Shown: positions 7,059-15,738 of the stretch, piece after piece
Numbering within the stretch: position 1 is the first letter of the stretch
How the letters are laid out: every line of letters begins with the position of its first letter
Assembly: GCA_028874215.1 (NCBI GenBank)
Contig: JAPPLF010000027.1
Coordinates: 1 to 64,000 of the forward strand
Origin: Acidobacteriota bacterium
GTDB taxonomy: Bacteria > Acidobacteriota > UBA6911 > RPQK01 > JAJDTT01
DNA: 64,000 nt
Direction of reading: 5' to 3'
Translations under genes and position numbers: made by a program
Notes under the pieces: generated by a model
Database searches by the model: none
Told to the model about the DNA's origin: nothing
The model's input: the letters and a program-made list of their open reading frames with translations, nothing else

Positions 7059-10000
7059 TTCAGCTTCCAACCCTTCCAAATGTAGTAGATGACGGGGTAG
7101 ACGCAGAGTTCCAGGAGAACGGAGGTTGTCACTCCGCCGACCATGGGCGCGGCGATTCGCTTCATGACGTCCGCTCCTGCGCCATGACTCCACATGATGG
7201 GCAACAGGCCCGCCAGGATGATGCAGGCCGTCATCACCTTGGGCCGCACGCGGTGGACGGCTCCGTGGCGGATGCTTTCGGTCAGATCCGAAAGCCCTCG
7301 CATGCGGCCCTCCCGGACCGCCTTCCGGTAGGCCACTTTCAGGTAGAGTAGCATCACCACGCCGGTTTCCGCATCCAGTCCCATCAGGGCGATGATCCCG
7401 ACCCAGACCGCGACGCTCATGTTGTAGTCGAGCAGGTAGAGCAGCCAGAACGCCCCCACCAGAGAGAAGGGGACCGCCAGGAACACGATGGCCGTTTCGA
7501 AGACGGAGCGCGTGTTCAGGTAGATGATGACGAAGACGATGAGCAGGGTCATGGGGACGACGGCCATCAGGTGTTGCCGGGTCCGCTCCATGTGCTCGAA
7601 TTGGCCGCTCCAGATGACGTTGTATCCGTCCGGAACCTCGACCCGGCCGGCGACCGCCTGCCGGGCCATCGTCACGTAGCTCCCCACGTCGATGTCCGCC
7701 AGGTCGACGTAGATCCAGGCGTTGGGACGGGAGTTCTCCGTCTTGATGGCAGTCGGCCCCTTGCGAATCCGGATGGTGGCCAACTGCCCCAGGGGGATCT
7801 GGGAACCGCGGGGCGTGGGAACCAGGATTTCGCGGAGGGCCGGCAGGTTGTCCCGGAGTTCCCGGCTGTAGCGCAGATTCACCGGATAACGTTCCAGCCC
7901 CTCGACGGTGGTGGTGATGTTCATTCCCCCGATGGCGGACTGGATCACGTCCTGCACGTCGCCCACGGTGAGTCCGTAGCGGGCAATGGCGCCGCGCCGG
8001 ATGTCGAAGTCCAGGTAGTTGCCCTCCATGACCCGCTCCGAGTAGACGGAAAGGGTCCCCGGAAGACGGCGGACCACCGCCTCGATCTCCTGTCCCAGGT
8101 TCTGGAGCACGGACAGATCAGGTCCCGAGACCTTGATTCCGACCGGCGTCTTGATGCCGGTGGAGAGCATGGCGATCCGGGTCTTGATGGGCATGGTCCA
8201 GGTGTTGGTGAGGCCCGGGAACTGAATCGCCCGGTTCAGTTCGTCGATGAGGAGGTCCGGAGTCATGCCGGGACGCCACTCGGACTCGGGTTTGAGCATG
8301 ACGGTGGTCTCGATCATGCTCAGCGGTGCGGGATCGGTGGCCGTGTCGGCCCGCCCGATCTTCCCGAAGACCCGGTCGACCTCGGGAAAGGAAGCGATGA
8401 TCTTGTCCGTCTGTTGCAGGATTTCCCTGGCCTTGGTGGTGGAGATTCCGGGCAGGGTGGTGGGCATGTAGAGCAGGTCGCCTTCATACAGGGGAGGCAT
8501 GAACTCGGAGCCCAGGCGGGAATAGGGAAACCAGGTCAAACCCAGGGTTCCGGCGGTGAGGATCAGGACCGTCCACTTCCACCTCAGGAGGAGCCGGAGC
8601 ACCGGGTCGTAGAGCGCGATCAGGATGCGGCTGAGGGGATTCCGTTTCTCGGAGCGGATCCTCCCCCGGATCCAGTAACCCATGAGGACCGGCACCAGCG
8701 TGATCGTCAGAATCGAGGCCGCCGCCATGGACCAGGTCTTGGTGAAGGCCAGCGGCTTGAAGAGCCTCCCTTCCTGGGCCTCCAGCGTGAAGACCGGGAT
8801 GAAGGAGACGGTGATGACCAGCATGGCGAAGAAGAGGGTCGGCCCCACCTCCTTGGAGGCCTCGCCGATGATCTTCCAGTGGTCCTTGCGGCCGCGATCC
8901 TCCTCCAGGTGCTTGTGGGCGTTCTCGATCATGATGACGGCGCCGTCGACCATGGCTCCGATGGCGATGGCGATGCCGCCCAGGGACATGATGTTGGCGT
9001 CGATGCCCTGCTGTTTCATGACGATGAAGGAGATCAGGACCGCCACCGGCAAGGTGATGATGGCCACCAGCGAGGAGCGCAGGTGGAGCAGGAACAGGAT
9101 GCACACCAGGGCGACCGCCACTCCCTCTTCCAGGAGTTTCTCCCCCAGCGTCTTCACCGCCCGCTCGATCAGGGCCGACCGGTCGTAGACGGTCAGGATC
9201 TCGACGTCTTCGGGCAGACCCTGCCGCAGCTCCTCCAACTTCTCCTTGACCCCTTGAATGACCTGGTGCGTATTGGCTCCGGACCGGACCACGACGATTC
9301 CGCCGACGACCTCCCCCTCACCGTTGTATTCGGCGATCCCGCGGCGCATTTCGGGTCCCATCCGGACCGTGGCCACGTCTCGCAGGAGAATCGGCGTTCC
9401 GGTCGGCGACACCGCCAGCGCGATCTCCCGGAGGTCGGCCACGTTCCGGATATAGCCTCGGCCGCGGATCATGAACTCGGTTTCCGACATCTCCAGGACC
9501 CGCCCCCCCACTTCGTTGTTGCTCCGCTGGACGGCCCGGCGAATCTTGGAGATGGGAATGTCGTAGGCCCGGAGCCGGTTGGGGTCCACCGTGATCTGGT
9601 ACTGCCTGACGAAGCCGCCGACGCTTGCCACTTCCGACACGCCGTCCACCGAGGTGAGCTCGTACTTGAGGAACCAGTCCTGGATGCTTCGAAGCTCGGC
9701 CAGGTTTCTCCGGTCCGACTTGAGGACGTACATGAAGGCCCAGCCGACGCCGCTGGCGTCCGGGCCCAGGGTGGGGCTCACTCCTTCGGGGAGGCGGGCG
9801 CTGACGTAGTTCAGGGACTCCAGCACCCGGCTCCGGGCCCAGTACGGGTCGGTTCCGTCTTCGAAGAGGACGTAAACGAAGGAGTAGCCGAAGAAGGAGT
9901 AGCCCCGCACCACTTTCGAATAGGGCACCGAGAGCATCTGGGTGGTGATGGGGTAGGTCAACTGGTCTTCCACCACCTGCGGGGCCTGGCCCGGGTACTC

Positions 10001-10153
10001 GGCGTAAATGATGACCTGCACGTCCGAGAGGTCCGGAATGGCGTCCAGGGGTGTCTGCCGGAAGGAATGGAGTCCCGCCAGGATGGCGAAACCGGTGGCC
10101 AGGACGATCAGGAGCCGGTTTTCCAGGGACCAGTCGATGATTCTTCCCAGCAT
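7055..10153 (-). CDS. cusA: heavy-metal efflux RND inner-membrane pump (CusA/CzcA family)
   Basis: A 1032-aa proton-driven pump that passes metal ions to a periplasmic adaptor and outer-membrane channel. It starts MLGRIIDWSLENRLLIVLAT, the usual first helix, and has two large periplasmic loops. The RND helix motif GGIAIAIGAMVDGAVIMIEN carries the conserved Asp of the proton relay, and the second half has VGIIALMGLDAETGVVMLLY. Length is normal for heavy-metal RND pumps. It lies 26 bp after cusB and overlaps the next gene by 4 bp. The operon content (metal-binding domain in CusB, CopA across the divergent promoter) favours copper or silver over cobalt/zinc/cadmium, but this is inferred. Confidence 0.96.
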   Translation of the reverse strand: MLGRIIDWSLENRLLIVLATGFAILAGLHSFRQTPLDAIPDLSDVQVIIYAEYPGQAPQVVEDQLTYPITTQMLSVPYSKVVRGYSFFGYSFVYVLFEDGTDPYWARSRVLESLNYVSARLPEGVSPTLGPDASGVGWAFMYVLKSDRRNLAELRSIQDWFLKYELTSVDGVSEVASVGGFVRQYQITVDPNRLRAYDIPISKIRRAVQRSNNEVGGRVLEMSETEFMIRGRGYIRNVADLREIALAVSPTGTPILLRDVATVRMGPEMRRGIAEYNGEGEVVGGIVVVRSGANTHQVIQGVKEKLEELRQGLPEDVEILTVYDRSALIERAVKTLGEKLLEEGVAVALVCILFLLHLRSSLVAIITLPVAVLISFIVMKQQGIDANIMSLGGIAIAIGAMVDGAVIMIENAHKHLEEDRGRKDHWKIIGEASKEVGPTLFFAMLVITVSFIPVFTLEAQEGRLFKPLAFTKTWSMAAASILTITLVPVLMGYWIRGRIRSEKRNPLSRILIALYDPVLRLLLRWKWTVLILTAGTLGLTWFPYSRLGSEFMPPLYEGDLLYMPTTLPGISTTKAREILQQTDKIIASFPEVDRVFGKIGRADTATDPAPLSMIETTVMLKPESEWRPGMTPDLLIDELNRAIQFPGLTNTWTMPIKTRIAMLSTGIKTPVGIKVSGPDLSVLQNLGQEIEAVVRRLPGTLSVYSERVMEGNYLDFDIRRGAIARYGLTVGDVQDVIQSAIGGMNITTTVEGLERYPVNLRYSRELRDNLPALREILVPTPRGSQIPLGQLATIRIRKGPTAIKTENSRPNAWIYVDLADIDVGSYVTMARQAVAGRVEVPDGYNVIWSGQFEHMERTRQHLMAVVPMTLLIVFVIIYLNTRSVFETAIVFLAVPFSLVGAFWLLYLLDYNMSVAVWVGIIALMGLDAETGVVMLLYLKVAYRKAVREGRMRGLSDLTESIRHGAVHRVRPKVMTACIILAGLLPIMWSHGAGADVMKRIAAPMVGGVTTSVLLELCVYPVIYYIWKGWKLK

Positions 10154-10179
10154 GTCTCAGATCACCGCGGATCGGACCC

Positions 10180-11703
10180 TCAGTGCTGATGATGCATGGG
10201 GGATCCCGTGTCCCCCGCCGTGCCCTTGGAGTTGGGAGAGACGATTTTTCGAATGGCTTCCTTCAGTCGGCTCTCCGAATCGATGAGGAATTGGGAAGAG
10301 ATCACGACGCGATCGCCCTCGGACAGTCCCTTCCTCACTTCCCAGAATCCATTTCCGTTTCTTCCCAACGCCACCTCCCGGACCTGAAAGGCTCCGTTTC
10401 CGAGATCCAGGACCACCAGGTTTCGCCGCCCGCTGTGGATCACCGAGTCCTCGGGAACGGCCAGGGCGCCCGGGACCGACGAGATGTCGAAGGTGACGTT
10501 GGCGTACATGTCGGAGCGGAGGCTCGGATCGGGATCCATCAATTCCAGGGACACCTGCAGGGTCCGGGTCCGGTCGCTGAAGGCGGGGGACAGGAACCGG
10601 ACCGCGCCGCGGAATCTCCGTCCCGGCAGGGCGGGGATCTCGACGGAGGCGGTTTGTCCGATCTGCAGCCAGGGAATCTGGTGCTCGAAGACCTCCGCTT
10701 CCACCCAGAGGCCGGATGGATCGGCGATCTTGTAAATGTTCATTCCGGGATGGACCCGCATTCCCTCCAAGGCCTCGTCCATCTTCTCCACCACCACTCC
10801 GCCGACCGGCGAGACCAGGGTCACCGTGTGCCGCGGCTCCCGGGACTCTTCCAGTTGACGGATCTGCTCCAAGTCGATGTGCCAGTGATCCAGGCGTTGC
10901 CGGCTGGAGACCACCAGGGACCGGGCGCGCTCGGCGACCTCGGGGTAATCGTTTCCGCTGAGCCGCTCGGCGTATTCCATGGCCCGCAGATACTCCTGCT
11001 GGCTGGTCACCAGATCGGGGCTGTAGATCTCCAGAAGTTTCTGGCCTTCCTTGACCGGCTCTCCCACGTAGTTGACGTGGGCCTTCTCGATCCAACCGTC
11101 GAACTTGGTGTTGATCCAGGCCATCTTCCCTTCGTCGTAAACCAGGTTTCCCACGGTTCGGATGGTGAAGGAGAGATCGACCCGCCGGATCGCGACCGAC
11201 TGCACCCCGAAGTTCTGGACGAAGGAGGGATCGATTCGAACCACGTCCTGGTGACGGGTATCGAGTTCCGTTTCCAAGACGTCCGCCTGTTGGTTTTCGG
11301 CGGTTCGAGTCGACGTTTCGCCGGAAACACCGCGGTCGCCCATGGACCCGGTCGAGCTCTTGGAACGGGACATGGCGTGGTCTGTCCCGGAGCCTTCCGG
11401 GTGCGTCCGCGAACCTTCCGAGTGTGTCCCGGAACCTTCCCGGCCGGCGGTCGATCCTTTCAACGGGCTCAGGCGCATCCCGCAGAGCGGACAGCTTCCC
11501 GGCCCCTGCCGGATCACATGCGGATGCATGCCGCAGGTCCAGAGTTGTCCTTCCGGGGTGTCCCGTTGAGGAGACGGAATGCCGATCCAGGAGGGAATTC
11601 CGGTCCGGATCCGATGAATCAGGCGCCAATCGAAAGGATCCACCAGGATCAGGGCAGAAGCCGCCAGAAAAACCAGCAAGCCTGAAAGAACCCTCGCCTT
11701 CAT
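10180..11703 (-). CDS. cusB: efflux periplasmic adaptor (CusB/HlyD family) with N-terminal metal-binding domain
   Basis: A 507-aa membrane-fusion protein linking the RND pump to TolC. An N-terminal anchor (residues 5-23) precedes a heavy-metal-binding domain (about 54-78: WTCGMHP, then PGSCPLCGMRL). A Gly/Ser/His-rich linker with imperfect GSGTH/GSRTHPE repeats follows (about 85-120). Then come the beta-barrel, the lipoyl and hairpin segments (VGNLVYDEGKMAWINTK; YVGEPVKEGQKLLEIYSP) and the C-terminal membrane-proximal domain. It ends in MHHQH, another possible metal ligand set. Its start overlaps the tolC stop as ATGA. Confidence 0.95.
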   Translation of the reverse strand: MKARVLSGLLVFLAASALILVDPFDWRLIHRIRTGIPSWIGIPSPQRDTPEGQLWTCGMHPHVIRQGPGSCPLCGMRLSPLKGSTAGREGSGTHSEGSRTHPEGSGTDHAMSRSKSSTGSMGDRGVSGETSTRTAENQQADVLETELDTRHQDVVRIDPSFVQNFGVQSVAIRRVDLSFTIRTVGNLVYDEGKMAWINTKFDGWIEKAHVNYVGEPVKEGQKLLEIYSPDLVTSQQEYLRAMEYAERLSGNDYPEVAERARSLVVSSRQRLDHWHIDLEQIRQLEESREPRHTVTLVSPVGGVVVEKMDEALEGMRVHPGMNIYKIADPSGLWVEAEVFEHQIPWLQIGQTASVEIPALPGRRFRGAVRFLSPAFSDRTRTLQVSLELMDPDPSLRSDMYANVTFDISSVPGALAVPEDSVIHSGRRNLVVLDLGNGAFQVREVALGRNGNGFWEVRKGLSEGDRVVISSQFLIDSESRLKEAIRKIVSPNSKGTAGDTGSPMHHQH

Positions 11704-13040
11704 CGCTCTTCTCCCGATCCGGGGAAACGTGTTCCGACGGCCTGCTCCATTTCCGCAAGGGCCTGCATGTAGTCGGCCTCGTATCGAGCCTGGAGCACCT
11801 GCGTCTCCAGCAAGGACCGTTCGCTGTCCAACAGCTCCAGGGCTCCCAACTGCCCGTTCCGGTATCCGGATTCGGCGGAGAGGAGGGCCTCCCGGGTCTG
11901 GGGGATCAGGACCCGTTCAAACAGGTCCATCTGTCTCCACAGGGTCCGGATGCGAACCGCCAGGTCCCGGATGGAGAGTTGAATCCGGTTCCGCAGATCT
12001 CGATACGTGCTTCGTTCGGCGACCAGGTTTTCCGCGGCCTCCATCACCTCCGCGCGGTATTTGTGCCTCTGAAGGGGAATGTTGATGCTCACCGAGAGGT
12101 TGTAGGCGTTCTTGCCGCCGCCGGGACGCGGCGCCGGAAGCAGGTCCCGCGCCGGAAGACCGCCCACGTTGACGGTTCCCGCGCTCAATGTGACGTCCGG
12201 CCAAAAACTCTTCTTCGCCAGCTCGACGCCCTGCTCCGTCGCTTCGATCCGGGCCATGGCTCCCTTGAGTTCCTGCCGGTGACGCGCCCCCAGCTCGTAG
12301 AGTTCCTCCAGGTTGATCGCCACCTTCGCCGGAGCGGGGCGCCGGAGCCGCGGCACGGATTTCTCCGGCGGCTGGTCCGACAGGCTGTTCAGCCGCGCCG
12401 CCGCCGACTGGCGTTGTTGCCGCAGCAGTTCCAGCCGGCTCATGGTCCGGCTGATCTCGGCCTGGATCCGGATCACCTCCTGCTGGTGCCCCTTTCCCGA
12501 TGCGTATCGGGCTTGGGCCAGATCTTCGTAGTGATCCAGCAGAGACTGTTCTTCCCGGACGATGACCAGGGCCCGGTCCAGGTAGGCCACGTCGTAGAAG
12601 GCCCGTTTCACGCCGGCGGCGATTTCCCGTTCCCGGGCGCGGAAGAGCCGGAATTGGGCCGTCGCCCGCTTGACGGCGATCTTCCCTTTCAGGTCCAACT
12701 TTCCGAACCATGGAAACCGCTGACTGAGCGTGAGGGTGCTCAGTTGAGGCCCCTCCCGGGTCTCCACGCTGCGAAGGAAGCGGCCGAAGGTCAGGGCGGG
12801 ATCGGGCAGAGCCGTCTGTTGGGGCACCTTCTGGAGAGCCGCTCGGTACCGGGCATACGCTGTCTGGATGGATGGATTGGAGTCGAGGGCGGTCCGAAGG
12901 TATTCGCCCAGCAGAGGGTCCGGAACGTGGAAGGCGTTCTCCGGGTCCGGCTGGGCACCGTAGGTTCCCGGCAGCCCCGGCAGGAGGAAGCCCAGTCCCA
13001 ACAATATGGCCGTCAGCAACGGAAGCGTCGATCTCATCAT
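11700..13040 (-). CDS. TolC-family outer-membrane efflux protein
   Basis: A 446-aa outer-membrane channel subunit for the CusBA pump. It starts MMRSTLPLLTAILLG with a signal peptide and has the two long coiled hairpins of the TolC/OEP fold, for example TLSQRFPWFGKLDLKG in the first half and LSVSINIPLQRHKYRAEV in the second, with the typical final EADYMQALAEMEQAVG helix. The first of two adjacent ATG codons (13040) is used; upstream in-frame sequence would add a non-signal extension. It is the first gene of the leftward operon, facing the regulator gene across a 224-bp intergenic region. Confidence 0.93.
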   Translation of the reverse strand: MMRSTLPLLTAILLGLGFLLPGLPGTYGAQPDPENAFHVPDPLLGEYLRTALDSNPSIQTAYARYRAALQKVPQQTALPDPALTFGRFLRSVETREGPQLSTLTLSQRFPWFGKLDLKGKIAVKRATAQFRLFRAREREIAAGVKRAFYDVAYLDRALVIVREEQSLLDHYEDLAQARYASGKGHQQEVIRIQAEISRTMSRLELLRQQRQSAAARLNSLSDQPPEKSVPRLRRPAPAKVAINLEELYELGARHRQELKGAMARIEATEQGVELAKKSFWPDVTLSAGTVNVGGLPARDLLPAPRPGGGKNAYNLSVSINIPLQRHKYRAEVMEAAENLVAERSTYRDLRNRIQLSIRDLAVRIRTLWRQMDLFERVLIPQTREALLSAESGYRNGQLGALELLDSERSLLETQVLQARYEADYMQALAEMEQAVGTRFPGSGEER

Positions 13041-13185
13041 GGTCTCTGGTCCGGCACACTCGTTTCCGTACGCAATTTTCGATCCAACGGGAACGCCTGC
13101 CATGCATGGGGCCAAAAGTCCCTTTATTCCAGGTATTTAGTTCTCGTTGCCCGGAGACGGTTCGGCGGGAGACAAGCCGAAATTT

Positions 13186-13201
13186 TGATTTATATGAATC
13201 A
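13186..13201. promoter_or_regulatory. small AT-rich palindrome in the divergent metal-resistance promoter region
   Basis: TGATT (13186-13190) and AATCA (13197-13201) flank TATATG. It lies just upstream of the putative sigma-70 promoter of the regulator gene and about 150 bp from tolC, in the only AT-rich part of the intergenic region. It may be a regulator site; no binding family is implied. Confidence 0.35.
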
Positions 13202-13208
13202 TTGGGTG

Positions 13209-13237
13209 TTGGAAATAGATCAGATGACTCATATAAC
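13209..13237 (+). promoter_or_regulatory. sigma-70-type promoter of the response regulator operon
   Basis: TTGGAA (13209-13214), a 17-bp spacer and TATAAC (13232-13237), about 27 bp before the ATG at 13265. Spacing and hexamers fit the housekeeping consensus. No convincing -24/-12 sigma-54 promoter is visible in 13041-13264. Confidence 0.55.
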
Positions 13238-13264
13238 ACACTTTCCAGGTACAATAGTTGAGAG

Positions 13265-14653
13265 ATGAAACCCGAACGGATTCTGTTGGTCGACGACGAC
13301 CGGAATTTTCTGCGGGTCCTGGGTTACCAGGTCCAGCAGTTCGGGTACGGCACTTGCTGCGTCTCTTCCGGAGCCCGCGCCCTGGAGCGGGTCCGCGAGT
13401 CCGCGGTGGACCTGGTGGTCACCGACCTGCGCATGCCGGGGATGGACGGCCTCCAGTTGCTGGAACGGATCCGCCGGCTGGATCCCGATCTTCCCGTGAT
13501 CGTCCTGACTGCCCACGGTTCCATCGAGGGGGCCGTCGACGCCGTCAAGGGCGGCGCCTCCGACTTTTTGACCAAACCCTTCGAGCAGGAGGAGATCCAC
13601 CATTCCATCCGGAAAGCCCTGGAGCTGACGCGGTTGATTCGTGAGAACCGAAGACTGTCCCGGGAGGTGCAGCGCAGGTTCGAATTCGGGGGGATCGTGG
13701 GATCGTCCAAGGAGTTCCGCGATGTTCTGGAGTTGGCCCGTCAACTGGCGGTGGTGGCGACGACGGTCCTGATTCAGGGAGAGACGGGAACCGGGAAGGA
13801 GCTGCTGGCCCGGGCCATCCATTTCAACGGACCGCGAAAGAATAGTCCTTTCGTGGTTGTGAACTGTGGCGCCATTCCACGGGACCTGATGGAGTCCGAG
13901 CTCTTCGGCCACCGCAAGGGCGCCTTCACCGGCGCCGTCGCCGACAGGCGGGGAAAGTTCGCCGCGGCGGACACCGGAACTCTGTTCCTGGATGAAGTGG
14001 CGGAGCTTCCGTTGGATATGCAGGTGAAGCTGCTCCGGGTATTGCAGCAGAAGGAGATGGATGTGGTCGGAGACCCGGAGCCCTCCCCCGTGGACGTCCG
14101 GATCCTGGCGGCCACGAACCAGGATCTGGGCCAGGCCATGGCCGGGGGGCGATTCCGTCAAGACCTGTTCTATCGGCTCTCGGTGGCGCCGTTGAGGATC
14201 CCTCCCTTGCGGGAGCGCCGGGAGGACGTCCCGCTTCTGATCCACCATTTCCAGAATGAGTCGTCCCGGAAACTGGGCAAGGAGGTGCGGTTCGGGGAAG
14301 AGGCGGTTTCGCGACTGCAGTCCTATGGTTGGCCCGGAAACGTCCGGGAGTTGGAAAACGTCGTCGAGAGGCTGGTGCTCTTCAACCGGACCGGAACGGT
14401 CGAGTGCGAGGATCTGCCCGGGGAAATCCGCCGGCCGGCCGGAGATACGGACCGGGGAATGTTCCGGCTCCCGGAGAAAGGCTTTTCTCTGCAAGAGCTG
14501 GAGCGCGACATCCTGCTGGCGGCGCTGGAGCGGAACCGGTGGAACCAGGTTCGGACGGCGCGGTACCTGGGAATCACCAGGAACACTCTGATCTACCGGA
14601 TGCGGAAGTTCGAACTCCGGCGGATCAGGGGTGGGGGAAAACCTCCGTTATGA
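13265..14653 (+). CDS. sigma-54-dependent response regulator (NtrC family)
   Basis: A 462-aa transcription activator. The receiver domain (about 1-120) has the acidic pocket DDD at 10-12, phospho-acceptor Asp54 in VVTDLRMPG and Lys in FLTKPF. The AAA+ domain has Walker A GETGTGKE, the sigma-54-contacting loop ESELFGHRKGAFTGA with GAFTGA intact, and a Walker B region TLFLDEV. The C-terminal Fis-type helix-turn-helix reads WNQVRTARYLGITRNTLIYR. The stop overlaps the kinase start. Position between the efflux operon and copA implies control of metal resistance, like ZraR/HydG-type systems; the signal is inferred. Confidence 0.96.
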   Translation: MKPERILLVDDDRNFLRVLGYQVQQFGYGTCCVSSGARALERVRESAVDLVVTDLRMPGMDGLQLLERIRRLDPDLPVIVLTAHGSIEGAVDAVKGGASDFLTKPFEQEEIHHSIRKALELTRLIRENRRLSREVQRRFEFGGIVGSSKEFRDVLELARQLAVVATTVLIQGETGTGKELLARAIHFNGPRKNSPFVVVNCGAIPRDLMESELFGHRKGAFTGAVADRRGKFAAADTGTLFLDEVAELPLDMQVKLLRVLQQKEMDVVGDPEPSPVDVRILAATNQDLGQAMAGGRFRQDLFYRLSVAPLRIPPLRERREDVPLLIHHFQNESSRKLGKEVRFGEEAVSRLQSYGWPGNVRELENVVERLVLFNRTGTVECEDLPGEIRRPAGDTDRGMFRLPEKGFSLQELERDILLAALERNRWNQVRTARYLGITRNTLIYRMRKFELRRIRGGGKPPL

Positions 14654-15738
14654 TGGGGCAGCGCGCCAACTGGCTCGGTCCGGCCTCCATTCTGGCCGGT
14701 GTACTGGTCATCTCCGCCTTCCACTACACCACCAGCACGGAGCACCGGTATCTGCACGAGATCTACCAGCGCGTCTACTACGTTCCCATTCTGCTGGCGG
14801 CCTTCTGGTACGGACCCGTCGGCGGGGTCTGCACGGCGCTCCTGACCAGCGGATTGTATCTTTACCACATCCAGCGGGACTGGCATCACGTCCCCATGTA
14901 CACCTTCAACCAATACGCCGAGATCTGCCTCTACCACGCCATCGGGCTCCTGGTGGGGGTCCTCTCCAGCCGGGAGAGGCGGCAGCGGAGAGACCTGGAG
15001 CGAACCTCGCGGCGCCTGTCCGAGGCGTATGAATCGCTGCAGCAGACCTTCGAGCATCTGAGGCGGGCGGATCGTCTCGCCTCCATGGGACGGCTCAGCG
15101 CCGGCATCGCCCACGAGATCCGGAATCCGCTGGGCACCATCAAGGGCTCCATCGAGATCTTGTCGGGGGAATTCCCCGCCGATCATCCCAAGCGGGAATT
15201 CCTTGGCATCGTCCACCAGGAAATCGCTCGGCTCAATGCCATCGTGGAGGACTTTCTCCGCTTCGGAAGGCCGCCCCAACCGTCGATTCAGCCGACTCCC
15301 GTCGGAGAGCTTCTCGATTCAACGGTGACCTTGCTGCAGAAGCCGGCGCGGGACGCTCAGATCGAAATCCGTGTCTTCGACGATCTCCGAGTGCCGCCGG
15401 TGCCCATGGACCCCGACCAGATCCGGCAGGTCATGCTGAACGTCATGCTCAACGGCCTCGAGGCCATGCCCGACGGGGGAGTGCTGGAAGCGAGAGTCTT
15501 CAGGGCGCCGGAGAGCCGGCATGTCGCCATCGAAATCTCGGACAACGGCTCCGGATCGGAAGGAGTGGATTTGGAGCGTATCTTCGACCCCTTTTACACC
15601 ACCAAGGCCGAGGGGACCGGCTTGGGTCTGTCCATCTGCTTTCAACTCGTGAAGAACCATGGAGGCACCATTGCGGCCCGGGCCAACGAGGACCGCGGGC
15701 TCACCTTCAGAATCGAGTTGCCGTTGGAGGAAGTATGA
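14650..15738 (+). CDS. membrane sensor histidine kinase
   Basis: A 362-aa kinase, start ATG overlapping the regulator stop (ATGA). The N-terminal about 110 residues hold about four hydrophobic segments ([46 protein letters not shown]) with little periplasmic domain, so sensing may be intramembrane. After a short coiled coil comes the H-box [16 protein letters not shown] (His about 155), then N-box [11 protein letters not shown]1-like DNGSGSEG, F-box FDPFYTTK and G2 GTGLGLSI. The order and spacing fit the NtrB-like HPK group that pairs with sigma-54 regulators. It is coupled at both ends to its operon neighbours. Confidence 0.94.
   Translation: MMGQRANWLGPASILAGVLVISAFHYTTSTEHRYLHEIYQRVYYVPILLAAFWYGPVGGVCTALLTSGLYLYHIQRDWHHVPMYTFNQYAEICLYHAIGLLVGVLSSRERRQRRDLERTSRRLSEAYESLQQTFEHLRRADRLASMGRLSAGIAHEIRNPLGTIKGSIEILSGEFPADHPKREFLGIVHQEIARLNAIVEDFLRFGRPPQPSIQPTPVGELLDSTVTLLQKPARDAQIEIRVFDDLRVPPVPMDPDQIRQVMLNVMLNGLEAMPDGGVLEARVFRAPESRHVAIEISDNGSGSEGVDLERIFDPFYTTKAEGTGLGLSICFQLVKNHGGTIAARANEDRGLTFRIELPLEEV

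Noticed and set aside
7571-10189. 872-codon open frame on the plus strand opposite cusA
   Set aside because: It mirrors a real RND gene in GC-rich DNA. The translation is low in hydrophobic order and rich in H/D/G/R, typical of an antisense shadow.
13051-13066. CCGGCACACTCGTTTC as a sigma-54 promoter toward the regulator
   Set aside because: GGCAC fits the -24 element but the -12 GC is missing. A reverse-strand GG-N10-GC near 13164-13177 also lacks the T-rich -12 part.
13229-14494. 421-codon open frame opposite the response regulator
   Set aside because: Antisense shadow of a gene with clear receiver, AAA+ and Fis domains. No RBS or recognisable fold.
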